DNA from: Marinobacter sp. DY40_1A1
GTDB lineage: Bacteria > Pseudomonadota > Gammaproteobacteria > Pseudomonadales > Oleiphilaceae
Assembly: GCF_016597815.1 (NCBI RefSeq)
Contig: NZ_VCHA01000001.1
Coordinates: forward strand, 1 to 64,000
Direction: 5' to 3'
DNA length: 64,000 bases
The translations under genes were made by a program, and so were the position numbers. Under the pieces are notes generated by a model that made no database searches, had not been told where the DNA came from, and saw only the letters and a list, made by a program, of their open reading frames with translations. The stretch's first letter is position 1, and each line of letters opens with the position of its first letter. Positions 40,915-50,042 of the stretch are shown one piece after another.

Positions 40915-40937
40915 CCCTGTAGTTACTACAGGGTCAA
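40915..40937 (-). promoter_or_regulatory. MerR-type operator/promoter before the short CDF gene
   Basis: CCCTGTAGT-T-ACTACAGGG (40915-40933) is a perfect 9-1-9 inverted repeat. On the minus strand it sits between TTGACC (40932-40937) and TTCAAT with a 19-base spacer, the stretched spacing at which MerR-family activators work. A near-identical site precedes the second CDF gene at 44581. Confidence 0.85.
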
Positions 40938-40964
40938 CCCCCTTGCGGCAGCTTTTACGGAATC

Positions 40965-41432
40965 TCAGGTTTTGCCGGGCCTGTGGGTTCCGGGCACATG
41001 GTTCTCATGGTCGGCCCGCTCTTTGCGCGGCACGTCCAGTTCGGTGCTACTGAGCCCTCCCATAATTCCGCACTCCTGAACAGTGCCGGCATCCGAGCAG
41101 GCTTTTTGAAGTTGCTGCAAGGTTTTCTCAAGGTTAGACAGTTCCTTCAAACGCTCCCGAACATGGCTGAGGTGGCTGGCCAGAAGCGAATCCACTTGTT
41201 GGCAATCTGCCTCGGGGTTTTCAGAAAGCCGGATCAGTTCACGAATCTCGTCCTGGGCCATATCAAGATTGCGGCAGCGCTTTATGAACAGGAGGCGGTC
41301 CAGATGTGCGGTACGATAAGCACGGTAGCCGCTGGGGTCCCGCTCCGGTTTCGGCAGCAGACCGATTTTTTCGTAGTACCGGATGGTTTCCACGGCAACA
41401 GATGAGTGTTTGGATATCTCACCGATCTTCAT
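40965..41432 (-). CDS. MerR-family Cd/Pb/Zn-responsive regulator (CadR/PbrR type)
   Basis: A 155-residue MerR protein: winged helix MKIGEISKHSSVAVETIRYYEK, a coiled-coil dimer helix, and cysteines spaced as in CadR/PbrR (EADCQQV, QKACSDAG, VQECGIM). The C-terminus is hydrophilic. These activators bind a soft divalent metal and untwist a 19-20 bp-spaced promoter. Two matching operators lie before the two CDF genes in this window. Metal identity cannot be fixed. Confidence 0.9.
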   Translation of the reverse strand: MKIGEISKHSSVAVETIRYYEKIGLLPKPERDPSGYRAYRTAHLDRLLFIKRCRNLDMAQDEIRELIRLSENPEADCQQVDSLLASHLSHVRERLKELSNLEKTLQQLQKACSDAGTVQECGIMGGLSSTELDVPRKERADHENHVPGTHRPGKT

Positions 41433-41543
41433 TGTTTTGGCACTTCCTGATTATTATTGACGTGGTGCGTGACGGGGTGGCTCTGTAATCGTTATGGTAA
41501 AAGACAACCCTATCATTTGTGAACTTTCACAGGGAGGCTTACC

Positions 41544-43145
41544 TTGCTGGAGCGGCTGCAACGCTTGCTTGGATTGCAGACAATACCTGGCGTGTTTTTT
41601 ACGTCCGCAGGGGTGGCTGCATTGTTTGTTGCGCTTGCCATACCGTTTGACCAGGCCGTTGCGAACACCTTCGGAACCCTGACTGGCTGGGTTGCGCAAA
41701 ACCTTGGCTGGTTCTACATACTCTCGGTTACCTCGCTTTTACTGTTTCTGCTCGGGCTGGCGGTTAGCCGCTATGGTTCTATTCGCCTGGGCGCTGATGA
41801 TTCCCGGCCGGACTACTCCAACCTCACCTGGTTCACCATGCTGTTTGCTGCAGGCATAGGCACCATTCTGATGTTCTGGGGCGTGGCCGAGCCGGTTTCC
41901 CACTTCGCCAAACCGCCGTTCGAGGGAGTGATTGCTGGCAGTGAGCGCGCAGCCAGCGACGCCATGACCATAGCTCTGTATCACTTCGGCCTGCACACCT
42001 GGACCATATTCGCCATGCCCGGCCTGGCGATTGCGTACTTTGCCTACCGGCACAACCTGCCCATGCGTATCAGCAGCTTGTTCTACCCATTGTTGGGCGA
42101 CCGGATATACGGGCCCCTGGGTTGGACGGTGGATGTGATTGCGGTGCTGGGTACCTTGTTTGGTGTGGCGACGTCTCTTGGGCTTGGCACCTTGCAGCTC
42201 AACAGCGGTTTGTCCTACCTGTTTGGCACACCTTCCACAGGATGGGTTCAGGTGCTGCTGATTACAGTGATTACCAGCATCGCCGCCACCTCTGTGGCGC
42301 TGGGTCTGGACAAGGGGGTGCGCCGTTTATCCCAGATCAACATTGTGTTGGCTTTGCTGCTTGTTTTGTTTGTGCTGGTGGTGGGGCCTACGGTATTCAT
42401 TGCGGAGGGTATGGTTCAGAGCATTGGTGACTACTTTGATGCCTTACCCTGGCTCGCGTTCTGGACGCAAACCTTCGCCGAATCCGACTGGCAGCGGCAG
42501 TGGACTCTGTTTTATTGGGCCTGGACGATTACCTGGGCACCTTATGTGGGCATTTTTATTGCCCGGATTTCCCGGGGCAGAACCATTCGCGAGTTTGTGG
42601 CCGGCGTACTCTTCGCACCAACCATTTTTACCCTGGTGTGGTTCGGGGTGTTTGGCCTCTCTGCCATAAACGTAGAAATGAGCGGTGAGGTGGGATTGTA
42701 CGAGCAGGTACAACAAGACCCATCTGTGGCCATATTCGCCTTCCTCGAAGCTTTTCCACTGGCGGAACTTGCCTCGTTATTGAGTATCATCATTATCGTT
42801 ATTTTCTTCACCACCTCATCAGATTCGGCGTCTCTGGTGATTGACATGCTCACGCGTAGAGAGGATCAGCCCTCTTTGGTGCGCCAAAGGATTTTCTGGG
42901 CCGCAGCCCAAGGTGTGATTGCCGCAACCCTGCTGTTGGCCGGCGGCCTGGATGCGCTGCAGAATGTAATTACCTCGTTGGGGCTGCCGTTCTGTGTGTT
43001 GCTTATTTTTATGGCTGTGTCGCTATTCCGGGCTTTGAGAGCCGATCATCGCGGATATTCCGTGAGTGAACTTGTGCAGGGGCGTGTTTTCCCGGAAGTG
43101 GAAGGCACTGCTGTGCGAAAAGAGGAGGGTCAGAATGTACCGTAA
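41544..43145 (+). CDS. BCCT-family transporter (betaine/choline/carnitine)
   Basis: A 533-residue transporter with 12 helices. The family's glycine stretch is FAAGIGTILMFWGVAEP, and the tryptophan-rich substrate region is WTLFYWAWTITWAPYVGIFIARISRGRT. It likely takes up an osmolyte such as glycine betaine with sodium or protons. The start is TTG 41544 after AGGGAGG. The following universal stress gene overlaps it by 11 bases, a linkage seen with other osmolyte transporters. Confidence 0.9.
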   Translation: MLERLQRLLGLQTIPGVFFTSAGVAALFVALAIPFDQAVANTFGTLTGWVAQNLGWFYILSVTSLLLFLLGLAVSRYGSIRLGADDSRPDYSNLTWFTMLFAAGIGTILMFWGVAEPVSHFAKPPFEGVIAGSERAASDAMTIALYHFGLHTWTIFAMPGLAIAYFAYRHNLPMRISSLFYPLLGDRIYGPLGWTVDVIAVLGTLFGVATSLGLGTLQLNSGLSYLFGTPSTGWVQVLLITVITSIAATSVALGLDKGVRRLSQINIVLALLLVLFVLVVGPTVFIAEGMVQSIGDYFDALPWLAFWTQTFAESDWQRQWTLFYWAWTITWAPYVGIFIARISRGRTIREFVAGVLFAPTIFTLVWFGVFGLSAINVEMSGEVGLYEQVQQDPSVAIFAFLEAFPLAELASLLSIIIIVIFFTTSSDSASLVIDMLTRREDQPSLVRQRIFWAAAQGVIAATLLLAGGLDALQNVITSLGLPFCVLLIFMAVSLFRALRADHRGYSVSELVQGRVFPEVEGTAVRKEEGQNVP

Positions 43146-43593
43146 AATACTGTTGGCCATTGACTATGAAGACGATGGCGAAGGCAAGCGGGCTCTGGAA
43201 GAGGGCGTCAGGTTGATGGGTGAAGACAGTGAGCTGCACCTGGCAACCATATTCAACCCGGGTGGTGCTGGCTTTTTTCCCCATGTAACCACAGATGCTC
43301 CGGAAGATCGGGAAAACGAGGTGAGGGAGAGTCTCAGCCTCTTGGCACGCAAGTACCTGCCCATGAAGCACAGCGCCAGCCTGCACGTTGTGGCCGGTAC
43401 GCCGGGTGAGAAATTGTTGGCGCTGGCGGCAAATATTGGTGCTGACCTGATTGTTCTGGTGTCCAAAGGCGCCAGTAGCCGCTGGCCGATGCGCCGGGCT
43501 ACGGTTGAATATGTTGCGGTTAACGCATGCTGCGCGGTACTTATCCTTCCGTCTCTGATAAAAGCGCCGGAAGAGGCCGAAGATAAGACCTGA
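43135..43593 (+). CDS. Universal stress protein (UspA-like)
   Basis: A 152-residue Usp domain: MYRKILLAIDYEDDG at the start, and IGADLIVLVSKGASSRWPMRRATVEYV near the end. The ATP-binding loop is modified (GASSRWPMRRAT rather than G-x2-G-x9-G-S/T), so nucleotide binding is doubtful. GAGGAGGG precedes ATG 43135. Coupled to the BCCT transporter, it may modulate it as TeaD does for TeaABC. Confidence 0.85.
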   Translation: MYRKILLAIDYEDDGEGKRALEEGVRLMGEDSELHLATIFNPGGAGFFPHVTTDAPEDRENEVRESLSLLARKYLPMKHSASLHVVAGTPGEKLLALAANIGADLIVLVSKGASSRWPMRRATVEYVAVNACCAVLILPSLIKAPEEAEDKT

Positions 43594-43617
43594 GCCGGTT
43601 CACGTCTTATCCGGTTT
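43582..43617 (+). terminator. Intrinsic terminator after the universal stress gene
   Basis: GATAAGAC (43582-43589) pairs with GTCTTATC (43604-43611), followed by CGGTTTTT. It overlaps the gene's last codons and separates it from the convergent CDF gene. Confidence 0.6.
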
Positions 43618-43625
43618 TTGGTGGC

Positions 43626-44537
43626 TTAACACCCCGAAGCGTTCGGGCAGCCGGTAACCGCGCGCTCCCATTGAATGGTCACATGCTGGATATTGAAGTC
43701 GTGATTCAGCATGTGAGTGGCCTGTTTGATCACCTGATCGTCATCTGCGGAGTCGGGCTTTATCAGGTGCACGGTCAACGCGTTTTCTGTGGTGCTGAGT
43801 GCCCAGATATGCAGGTGATGGGCTGATTCCACGCCGGGCAGAGCCTGCAGCTTCTCAAGTACCTCAGCCGGATTGATACTCTTGGGTACGGCGTCTACGG
43901 CAAGGCTCAGGGAGTCTTTCAGTAACCGCCAGGTGCCGATAAAAATCACAACAGCAATAACCAGACTGACCACGGGATCAATCCAGCGCACATCGGTGAA
44001 CAGAATAACCACCCCGGCAATCACCACACCTGCCGACACCAGCGTATCCGCTGCCATGTGCAGGAATGCACCCCGAATGTTCAGGTCGCCTTCCTGGCCC
44101 TTGAGAAACAGCAACATGGTCACGCCGTTAATCAGCACGCCGATGCTGGCCACAATAATGATGGTCAGGCCTGCCACTTCGGCGGGCTCGTTGAACCGGC
44201 GAATGGCTTCCCAGGCGATGCCACCAACGGCGGCGATCAGAAACAGGGCGTTGAATAGCGCGGCCAGAATGGTGGTTTTCTTGAGGCCATAAGTATTGCG
44301 GTCTGTGGCTTTGCGGCTGGCCAGCCAGCTGGCAACCCAGGCCATAACCAGCCCCAGAACGTCACTCAGGTTATGACCTGCATCGGCGAGCAGAGCCAGA
44401 GAGCCCGACAGCACACCGTAAACGGCTTCAATGATCACGAACCCGAGGTTGAGAACGACCGCTATGGCAAACGCCCGGTTGTGGGTGTCAAAGTGGTCTG
44501 CATGGCTGTGACCGTGACTATGGCTATGATTGTGCAT
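43626..44537 (-). CDS. CDF-family zinc/cadmium efflux transporter (ZitB/CzcD-like)
   Basis: A 303-residue six-helix CDF exporter. A histidine-rich N-terminus (MHNHSHSHGHSH) precedes helices carrying the zinc-site HxxxD pairs, LADAGHNLSDVLG (helix 2) and LHMAADTLVSAGV (helix 5). The cytoplasmic domain with ESAHHLHIWALST is complete. ATG 44537 is chosen; a TTG six codons earlier is possible. A CadR/PbrR-type operator 43 bases upstream suggests co-regulation with the shorter CDF. Confidence 0.93.
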   Translation of the reverse strand: MHNHSHSHGHSHADHFDTHNRAFAIAVVLNLGFVIIEAVYGVLSGSLALLADAGHNLSDVLGLVMAWVASWLASRKATDRNTYGLKKTTILAALFNALFLIAAVGGIAWEAIRRFNEPAEVAGLTIIIVASIGVLINGVTMLLFLKGQEGDLNIRGAFLHMAADTLVSAGVVIAGVVILFTDVRWIDPVVSLVIAVVIFIGTWRLLKDSLSLAVDAVPKSINPAEVLEKLQALPGVESAHHLHIWALSTTENALTVHLIKPDSADDDQVIKQATHMLNHDFNIQHVTIQWERAVTGCPNASGC

Positions 44538-44580
44538 AAGCGGGCTCTGAACCAATGAAGTGGATTTGTGTCAGTAAAAA

Positions 44581-44603
44581 CCCTGTAGCTAATACAGGGT
44601 CAA
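44581..44603 (-). promoter_or_regulatory. MerR-type operator/promoter before the second CDF gene
   Basis: CCCTGTAGCTAATACAGGG (44581-44599) differs from the site at 40915 only in the centre. TTGACC (44598-44603, minus strand) and TTTACT flank it with a 19-base spacer. It ends 43 bases before ATG 44537. Confidence 0.8.
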
Positions 44604-44694
44604 GCCACATTGGAACGGCTTTTGTATATTTGGTCAATATGGCGTTAACTGATCGGCGGCAATCACAGGATTCTGAATAGCCAAAGGATTGTTT

Positions 44695-46383
44695 ATGGAT
44701 CGCTTGAGTGAACATGTGGCAGCACCCTCGGTACTGATCTTTGACTGGCATGGGACTCTGGTAGACACCCACGATGCCATGTTCAGCGCGATGGAAGACA
44801 TGCTGCCGCAACTGGAAGAATTGGGGCTGGTGGACCAACTGCTACCGGAAGAGCAGTGCCGCACTGAAGACGATGCCCGGCTGGTGCGCTACATTCGCAT
44901 ATTCCGGCGTTTGCACCCGCGTATTCTGGCTGAGCGGCGCGTATCGAGAACGGATATTTTCAATGCGATTTTTGGCGACAATACAGCGGCCAAACTGATA
45001 GCCCACCAGGCCTACAACCAGGCGTACCGGCGCTATTTCGGGCAGGTTCGGCCGTTTCAGCCGGGTGCTTACGAATACCTGTCGGCACTGAAAGCCATGG
45101 GCATCCGTTTGGCCGTGGCCACCAACCGAAACCGGGAATTCTTCGATAAGGAGCTGAAAACCGTTGACGAGGGGCGTTGGCAGGATCTGTTTGAGGTGGC
45201 AGTGTGTGCTGACGATGTTACGGAATACAAACCTGACCCCCAGGTGATTCACTCCATACTGGAACAAATGAACCTCCCGGCAAACGGGCGTGCCTGGTAT
45301 GTGGGCGATAGCTACGTGGATATGCTGACTGCACACCGTGCCGGGATTTCCGGCGTTTTTTATAACGGTGCCCAATGGGAGGCGAACCGTATTCGAAGCT
45401 GGTTTACCCGCCGGGACGAGCCCGTGGCGGTTCTGGACAGTTTTGAAGAATTGATGGATCTGCTGGCGCTGATTGAGCGGGATGAACCTGAGCAATTCCT
45501 GCAACTGCCAGCAGAAGTGCGGCCGGCTCCCTTCCCGCCACCGGAGCGCCCGGAACCCCGCATAGAGCCAGACTGGCACCCCGCAGTGGTCAAGCTTATA
45601 CGGCCCGAAGTGATCCTTTTTGATTGGCATGCCACTCTAGTGGACACCCTCGATGCCATGTACCACGCAGTGGATGACATGTTCCCGGATTTTCACAAGC
45701 TCGGGTTGATGGAGCGCATGGTCGCCCCTGAAGACAGTAAAACACCAGAAGATGCGCGATTGGTGGCCTATGTGCGCGAGTTTGCCAAACTTCACCCCAA
45801 GGTAAAGGCCGACCGCAAGATCTCCCGTACGGATATTTTTGAAGTGCTCTTCGGTGACGATCAGGAAGCAAAGCAGATCGCTCACAAGGCGTTCAATCAC
45901 CATTACCGCAATCACTACGGCACCGTAAAAGCCTTTGAGGCTAAAGTGCGGGCAGTGCTGGAAGGTTTGCGCCGCCTGAACATTCAGGTGGGCGTGATTA
46001 CCAATCGGGACCGGGAGTTTTTCGAGCACGAACTGGCGGCTGTTGAGGATACCGGCTGGGTGGAGCTGTTTGATGTGGACGTTTGCGGCGATGACACGCC
46101 CCTGCGCAAACCCCACCCGGATCAGCTCTTGCTGGCGGTGCAAAAGCTGGATTACCCGCCCGACCCCAGCGTCTGGTACGTGGGTGACAGCACCACCGAT
46201 GTGATTGCCGCCAAACGTGCGGGCATGACTTCCGTATTTTTCAACGGCGCCCAGTGGGATTTGCCTTGGCTGAACCGCATATTCCCGGGTACCCACAAGC
46301 ACCCGGACAAGCCGGATGTGGTGGTAAATGATTTCTCGGAGTTCTGGGCGCTGGTTTTGGCGTGCGAAGTTGGGCCGCCTTGA
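44695..46383 (+). CDS. Tandem double-HAD-domain protein with unusual motif I
   Basis: A 562-residue protein made of two homologous haloacid-dehalogenase domains of about 260 residues joined by a proline-rich linker (near 275-295). Domain 1: motif I FDWHGTLVD (D17), motif II VATNRNREFF, motif III EYKPDP, motif IV GDSYVDM. Domain 2: FDWHATLVD (D310), VITNRDREFF, LRKPHPD, GDSTTDV. The nucleophile Asp remains in both, but the second Asp of DxD, the acid/base in phosphatases, is His; the second domain also lacks the Gly. The cap region repeats RTDIF...FGD in both. Substrate unknown. AAAGGA precedes ATG 44695. Confidence 0.85.
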   Translation: MDRLSEHVAAPSVLIFDWHGTLVDTHDAMFSAMEDMLPQLEELGLVDQLLPEEQCRTEDDARLVRYIRIFRRLHPRILAERRVSRTDIFNAIFGDNTAAKLIAHQAYNQAYRRYFGQVRPFQPGAYEYLSALKAMGIRLAVATNRNREFFDKELKTVDEGRWQDLFEVAVCADDVTEYKPDPQVIHSILEQMNLPANGRAWYVGDSYVDMLTAHRAGISGVFYNGAQWEANRIRSWFTRRDEPVAVLDSFEELMDLLALIERDEPEQFLQLPAEVRPAPFPPPERPEPRIEPDWHPAVVKLIRPEVILFDWHATLVDTLDAMYHAVDDMFPDFHKLGLMERMVAPEDSKTPEDARLVAYVREFAKLHPKVKADRKISRTDIFEVLFGDDQEAKQIAHKAFNHHYRNHYGTVKAFEAKVRAVLEGLRRLNIQVGVITNRDREFFEHELAAVEDTGWVELFDVDVCGDDTPLRKPHPDQLLLAVQKLDYPPDPSVWYVGDSTTDVIAAKRAGMTSVFFNGAQWDLPWLNRIFPGTHKHPDKPDVVVNDFSEFWALVLACEVGPP

Positions 46384-46392
46384 TGCCTCGGC

Positions 46393-47925
46393 TTAAAGCT
46401 CTTCAATGTGCTTTAGCAGGTAATCGGCCCGTTTGAGCAGGGCTTCTCGCTTTTCCGGTTTCTGTTTATCCCAATTGCGGTACATCATGCCCATACGCGG
46501 ATTACCCTCGAAATCCGCCCGGTGCCGATCGATGAAATGCCAATACAGGGAATTGAATGGGCAGGCGTCGGGCTCGGTGCTTTTACTGACCTTGTAGTGG
46601 CAATTGGCACAGTGGTCAGACATGCGTTGAATGTACTTGCCGCTGGCGGCGTAGGGTTTTGAGCCAAGGTAGCCACCGTCGGCATGCATCACCATGCCCA
46701 GTACGTTGGGCAACTCTACCCAGTCATACGCATCCGCATAGACGGCCAGGTACCAGTCGCAGATTTCATCCGGCGTTATGCCTGCCAGCAGTGCGAAGTT
46801 GCCGGTCACCATCAGTCTCTGGATGTGATGGGCGTAGGCGTTGCGCCGGGTTGCATCTATGGCCTTGTGCATGCAGCGCATTTTTGTCTCGCCGGTCCAG
46901 TAAAACCAGGGCAGGGCGCGGGTGTTACCAAGGCGGTTTTCCTGCGCGTAGCCGGGCATGTGCAGCCAATAGATTCCCCGAACGAACTCGCGCCAGCCAA
47001 GAATCTGGCGGATAAAGCCCTCTACTGCATTGATTGGTGCTTGCCCGGCGTACCAGGCTCTTGCGGCGGCTTCGCATACAGCAAGAGGATCGAGCAGACC
47101 GCAGTTGATGTAGGGCGAGAGAATCGAGTGGAATAACCAGTCCTCGGTGTCAGACATGGCATCCTGGTAATCGCCAAAGCAGGGCAGGGCGAACTCGATA
47201 AAGTAATTCAGGGCTTCCTGCGCATCCTCTGGCGTGACCGCAAAGTGAAAACCCTCGGTGACTCCAAAGTGGTCGGGGAAGTGCTGCTCCACCAGATCAA
47301 TTACCTCCCGGGTTATGGCATCCGGCTCTATTCTGAAGGGCGCGGGCGCGGGTGGTTTGCCGGTCCATTTGCGCCGGTTGTCGGCATCGAAGTTCCAGTT
47401 GCCGCCTTCCGGTTTGCCGTCTGGATTCATCAACAGCCCGGTCTTGCGGCGCATTTCCCGGTAAAAGAACTCCATGCGTAACTGTTTGCGACCTTCGGCC
47501 CAGTCTGCGAACTCGTGTTTGCTGGCAATAAAACGTGTGTCGGCGCGGATCTCCACCGGCACGCCGAGGCGCTCCTGCCACTGGCTGATCTGCTCATGCA
47601 AGCGCCATTCGCCGCATTCGGTTGTGATTATCTTGTCCGGGCGCAAATCTTCAAGCAGGGAAGACACAACACCTTCAAGGCTTTGATGTTGGTTGTCCGG
47701 ATGATAGTGCTGGTAATGAATCTGCCAGCCGTCTTGCTCCAGCCGCTTTGCGAAATGGCGCATGGCACTGAACAGCAGAACCAGTTTCTTCTTGTGGTGA
47801 TTGGTGTAACTGGCCTCTTCGTGAACCTCTGCCATCACAAGGGTGTCGCAGTTCGGATCAGCCCCTTCAAGGGCGCTGATATCGTTTGCCAGCTGATCAC
47901 CAAGAATCAGAATGAGGTTGGCCAT
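46393..47925 (-). CDS. FeS-BCP class (6-4) photolyase / cryptochrome-like protein
   Basis: A 510-residue photolyase of the bacterial FeS group. It begins MANLILILGDQL and has cluster cysteines C351, C439, C442 and C455 (KMRCMHK; DHCANCHY; EPDACPF), one off the positions of Agrobacterium PhrB. The C-terminal FAD-binding region contains AHHIQRLMVTGNFALLAGI. Known members repair (6-4) photoproducts using FAD, a ribolumazine antenna and a [4Fe-4S] cluster. ATG 47925 is selected; the longer frame upstream to 48066 looks non-coding. Confidence 0.93.
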   Translation of the reverse strand: MANLILILGDQLANDISALEGADPNCDTLVMAEVHEEASYTNHHKKKLVLLFSAMRHFAKRLEQDGWQIHYQHYHPDNQHQSLEGVVSSLLEDLRPDKIITTECGEWRLHEQISQWQERLGVPVEIRADTRFIASKHEFADWAEGRKQLRMEFFYREMRRKTGLLMNPDGKPEGGNWNFDADNRRKWTGKPPAPAPFRIEPDAITREVIDLVEQHFPDHFGVTEGFHFAVTPEDAQEALNYFIEFALPCFGDYQDAMSDTEDWLFHSILSPYINCGLLDPLAVCEAAARAWYAGQAPINAVEGFIRQILGWREFVRGIYWLHMPGYAQENRLGNTRALPWFYWTGETKMRCMHKAIDATRRNAYAHHIQRLMVTGNFALLAGITPDEICDWYLAVYADAYDWVELPNVLGMVMHADGGYLGSKPYAASGKYIQRMSDHCANCHYKVSKSTEPDACPFNSLYWHFIDRHRADFEGNPRMGMMYRNWDKQKPEKREALLKRADYLLKHIEEL

Positions 47926-48077
47926 GAGGTTATGCGCTCCGGTTTTTGGCTTGTTTTCCCTGAAAGTCGCTGGGACTGTTAACCCATAGTAGGTAGCCAG
48001 AATACGCACTAGGCACAAGGGTGGTTCAGGTTCCAAGCTGTTAAAATCCAGTCTACGGTCGACCAATAGTCGTCGAA

Positions 48078-48091
48078 ATGACTCGCATCAA
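48078..48091 (+). promoter_or_regulatory. FNR/ANR-like box upstream of hemN
   Basis: ATGAC-TCGC-ATCAA has one perfect half-site and 8 of 10 matches. It ends 77 bases before the hemN start. Control of hemN by ANR/DNR is established in Pseudomonas. Confidence 0.5.
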
Positions 48092-48168
48092 GATGCGCTC
48101 AGCCTGCCTCGCCTAGAATGCGTCGCTCTCCGGCTGGCACCACACATCACAGGCTTAGAGCTTTTATT

Positions 48169-49587
48169 ATGACTTCCAGACCCGCACCGAAAACTGCTGA
48201 ATCCACCCTTCCGGAATTCATGTGGGATGATGCGCTGATCAAGCGTTACGATCTCAGTGGTCCGCGCTATACATCGTATCCGACGGCTGTGGAGTTTGAT
48301 CAGAATTACCCGGTTGAGCAGATGATAGAAGCGGCCGCTCGCAGCAAGGCCAGCAACCGACCGCTGTCGCTGTACACGCACCTGCCATTTTGTGCGCACC
48401 TTTGTTACTACTGCGCCTGCAACAAGGTGATTACCAAGAAGCGTGACAAGGCCATGCCCTATGTTGAGCGTGTTCTTAAAGAAGCGGCGATGCAGTCGAA
48501 GCTGTTTGGTGCGGATCGCCCGGTAAAGCAGCTGCACTGGGGTGGTGGAACACCCACATTTTTACCCAGGGATGTGATGCAGGAACTGATGGGTGGGTAC
48601 GCAGAGCTATTCAATCTGCAAAGCGGTGCCGAGCACGATTACAGTGTGGAAATTGACCCGCGTGAGGTGGATCAGGACACCCTGCCAACCCTTTGGGAGC
48701 TTGGCTTTAACCGAATCAGTCTCGGGGTTCAGGATGTCAATCCGGAGGTTCAGAAGGCGGTTAATCGCATACAGCCCCGGGAAATGACCGAGGCGGTGTT
48801 GAAGGAAGCCCGGCGCCTTGGCTTCGGTTCCATTAACCTGGATCTGATCTACGGTTTGCCTCACCAGACTCCGGAAAGCTTTTCAGAAACCCTGGAAGCG
48901 GTGCTCGAAATGTCGCCAGACAGGCTGTCTGTGTTCAGTTACGCGCACCTGCCAGATCGTTTTTATCCGCAAACCCGAATCAAGGGCGATACGCTGCCAA
49001 CGCCCCAGCAAAAGCTGACTATATTGCACAATACCATCAACCGCCTGCTTGAGGCTGGTTACGAATACATCGGCATGGATCACTTTGCCAAGCCGGACGA
49101 CAGCCTGGCGGTGGCTCAGCGTGCCGGCCGGTTGCACAGGAACTTCCAGGGTTACACCACCCACTCGGACTGCGATCTGGTTTCTCTGGGGGTGTCGGCC
49201 ATCGGTCAGACAGACGATGCCTACTTCCAGAACAACCACGATCTGCCTGCCTGGGAAGCGTCTATCGATGCTGGCCAACTGGCGATCACCAAGGGCGTGA
49301 ACCTGAGCCGTGACGATCGTTTGCGGCGTTGGGTGATTGGGCAACTGATTTGCCAGTTCCGCCTGGATCGCCAACAGTTTGCTGCTGAGTGGCAGGAGGA
49401 TTTTGACAGTTATTTTGCGGATGAACTTGCCCGCCTGAGGCCGATGATTGTCGATGAGCTCATTGGCGATAATGGTCAGATTTTGCAGGTAGAGCCTGCC
49501 GGCCGTCTGTTGATTCGCGCCATCTGCCAGATTTTTGATCTGTACCGCAAAGAGGGCGCGAGCCAGCGGTTTTCCCGCATCATCTGA
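48169..49587 (+). CDS. hemN: HemN, oxygen-independent coproporphyrinogen III oxidase
   Basis: A 472-residue radical SAM enzyme decarboxylating two propionates of coproporphyrinogen III without O2. The motif HLPFCAHLCYYCACNK gives the cluster cysteines C75, C79 and C82, plus the extra conserved C84 of true HemN, separating it from HemW. GGGTPTFL is the SAM site. ATG 48169 is chosen over an in-frame ATG at 48118. It supplies heme during anaerobic denitrification. Confidence 0.95.
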   Translation: MTSRPAPKTAESTLPEFMWDDALIKRYDLSGPRYTSYPTAVEFDQNYPVEQMIEAAARSKASNRPLSLYTHLPFCAHLCYYCACNKVITKKRDKAMPYVERVLKEAAMQSKLFGADRPVKQLHWGGGTPTFLPRDVMQELMGGYAELFNLQSGAEHDYSVEIDPREVDQDTLPTLWELGFNRISLGVQDVNPEVQKAVNRIQPREMTEAVLKEARRLGFGSINLDLIYGLPHQTPESFSETLEAVLEMSPDRLSVFSYAHLPDRFYPQTRIKGDTLPTPQQKLTILHNTINRLLEAGYEYIGMDHFAKPDDSLAVAQRAGRLHRNFQGYTTHSDCDLVSLGVSAIGQTDDAYFQNNHDLPAWEASIDAGQLAITKGVNLSRDDRLRRWVIGQLICQFRLDRQQFAAEWQEDFDSYFADELARLRPMIVDELIGDNGQILQVEPAGRLLIRAICQIFDLYRKEGASQRFSRII

Positions 49588-50042
49588 TTTTTTTGATTTG
49601 CACCACCCCGGGGCCGTTCTGCGCCCCGGTGAAATTGTTATGACCTCTAAACACTGGACTCTTTCCTGTATATCGAGTAACTTCTAGTGCTTCCTTTCAG
49701 ATGAAACGCTCTGGATTAAAGGCTTTGCGCTTGTAGTAATTCTTTTGTGACCCTCCTTTCTGGTCTAAAAACAGCCGCCGCCAGATCAATTCAGGGCAGA
49801 AGAGGCTGTAATTGCAATGACGACTAAACAAATTTCAAAGCTCTATATTCACTTCCGCTTTCTTTAGCGACCCTCATGCCTTGGCGAATTAGCATCGCCG
49901 CTGTTCGCTGACACCCCATGGTGTTCTCGTAATTTCCATTTTCCGCGCTTTGCGGTCTTTCTGAATGCTTGTGCCCCAAGTAATCGAATGCGTGTGTTCG
50001 CACACTGTTCAGCTGGCACTGCGGTAGTAAAGAGGTTTTGGT
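49588..50042. other. 455-bp intergenic region without a recognised gene
   Basis: No coding frame is convincing here. A 7-bp hairpin CCGGGGC/GCCCCGG (49608-49629) follows hemN but lacks a T-run, so it is a weak terminator at best. The last 80 bases must hold the leader of the following symporter gene. The region is richer in A and T than its surroundings. I see no operator I can name. Confidence 0.5.

Noticed and set aside
49608..49629. GC-rich hairpin after hemN as a terminator
   Set aside because: Stem is only 7 bp and no T-run follows on the plus strand.
50010..50025. TGGCAC resembling a sigma-54 -24 element before the SSS gene
   Set aside because: The required GC-containing -12 element at the right spacing is missing, and it lies too close to the start codon.
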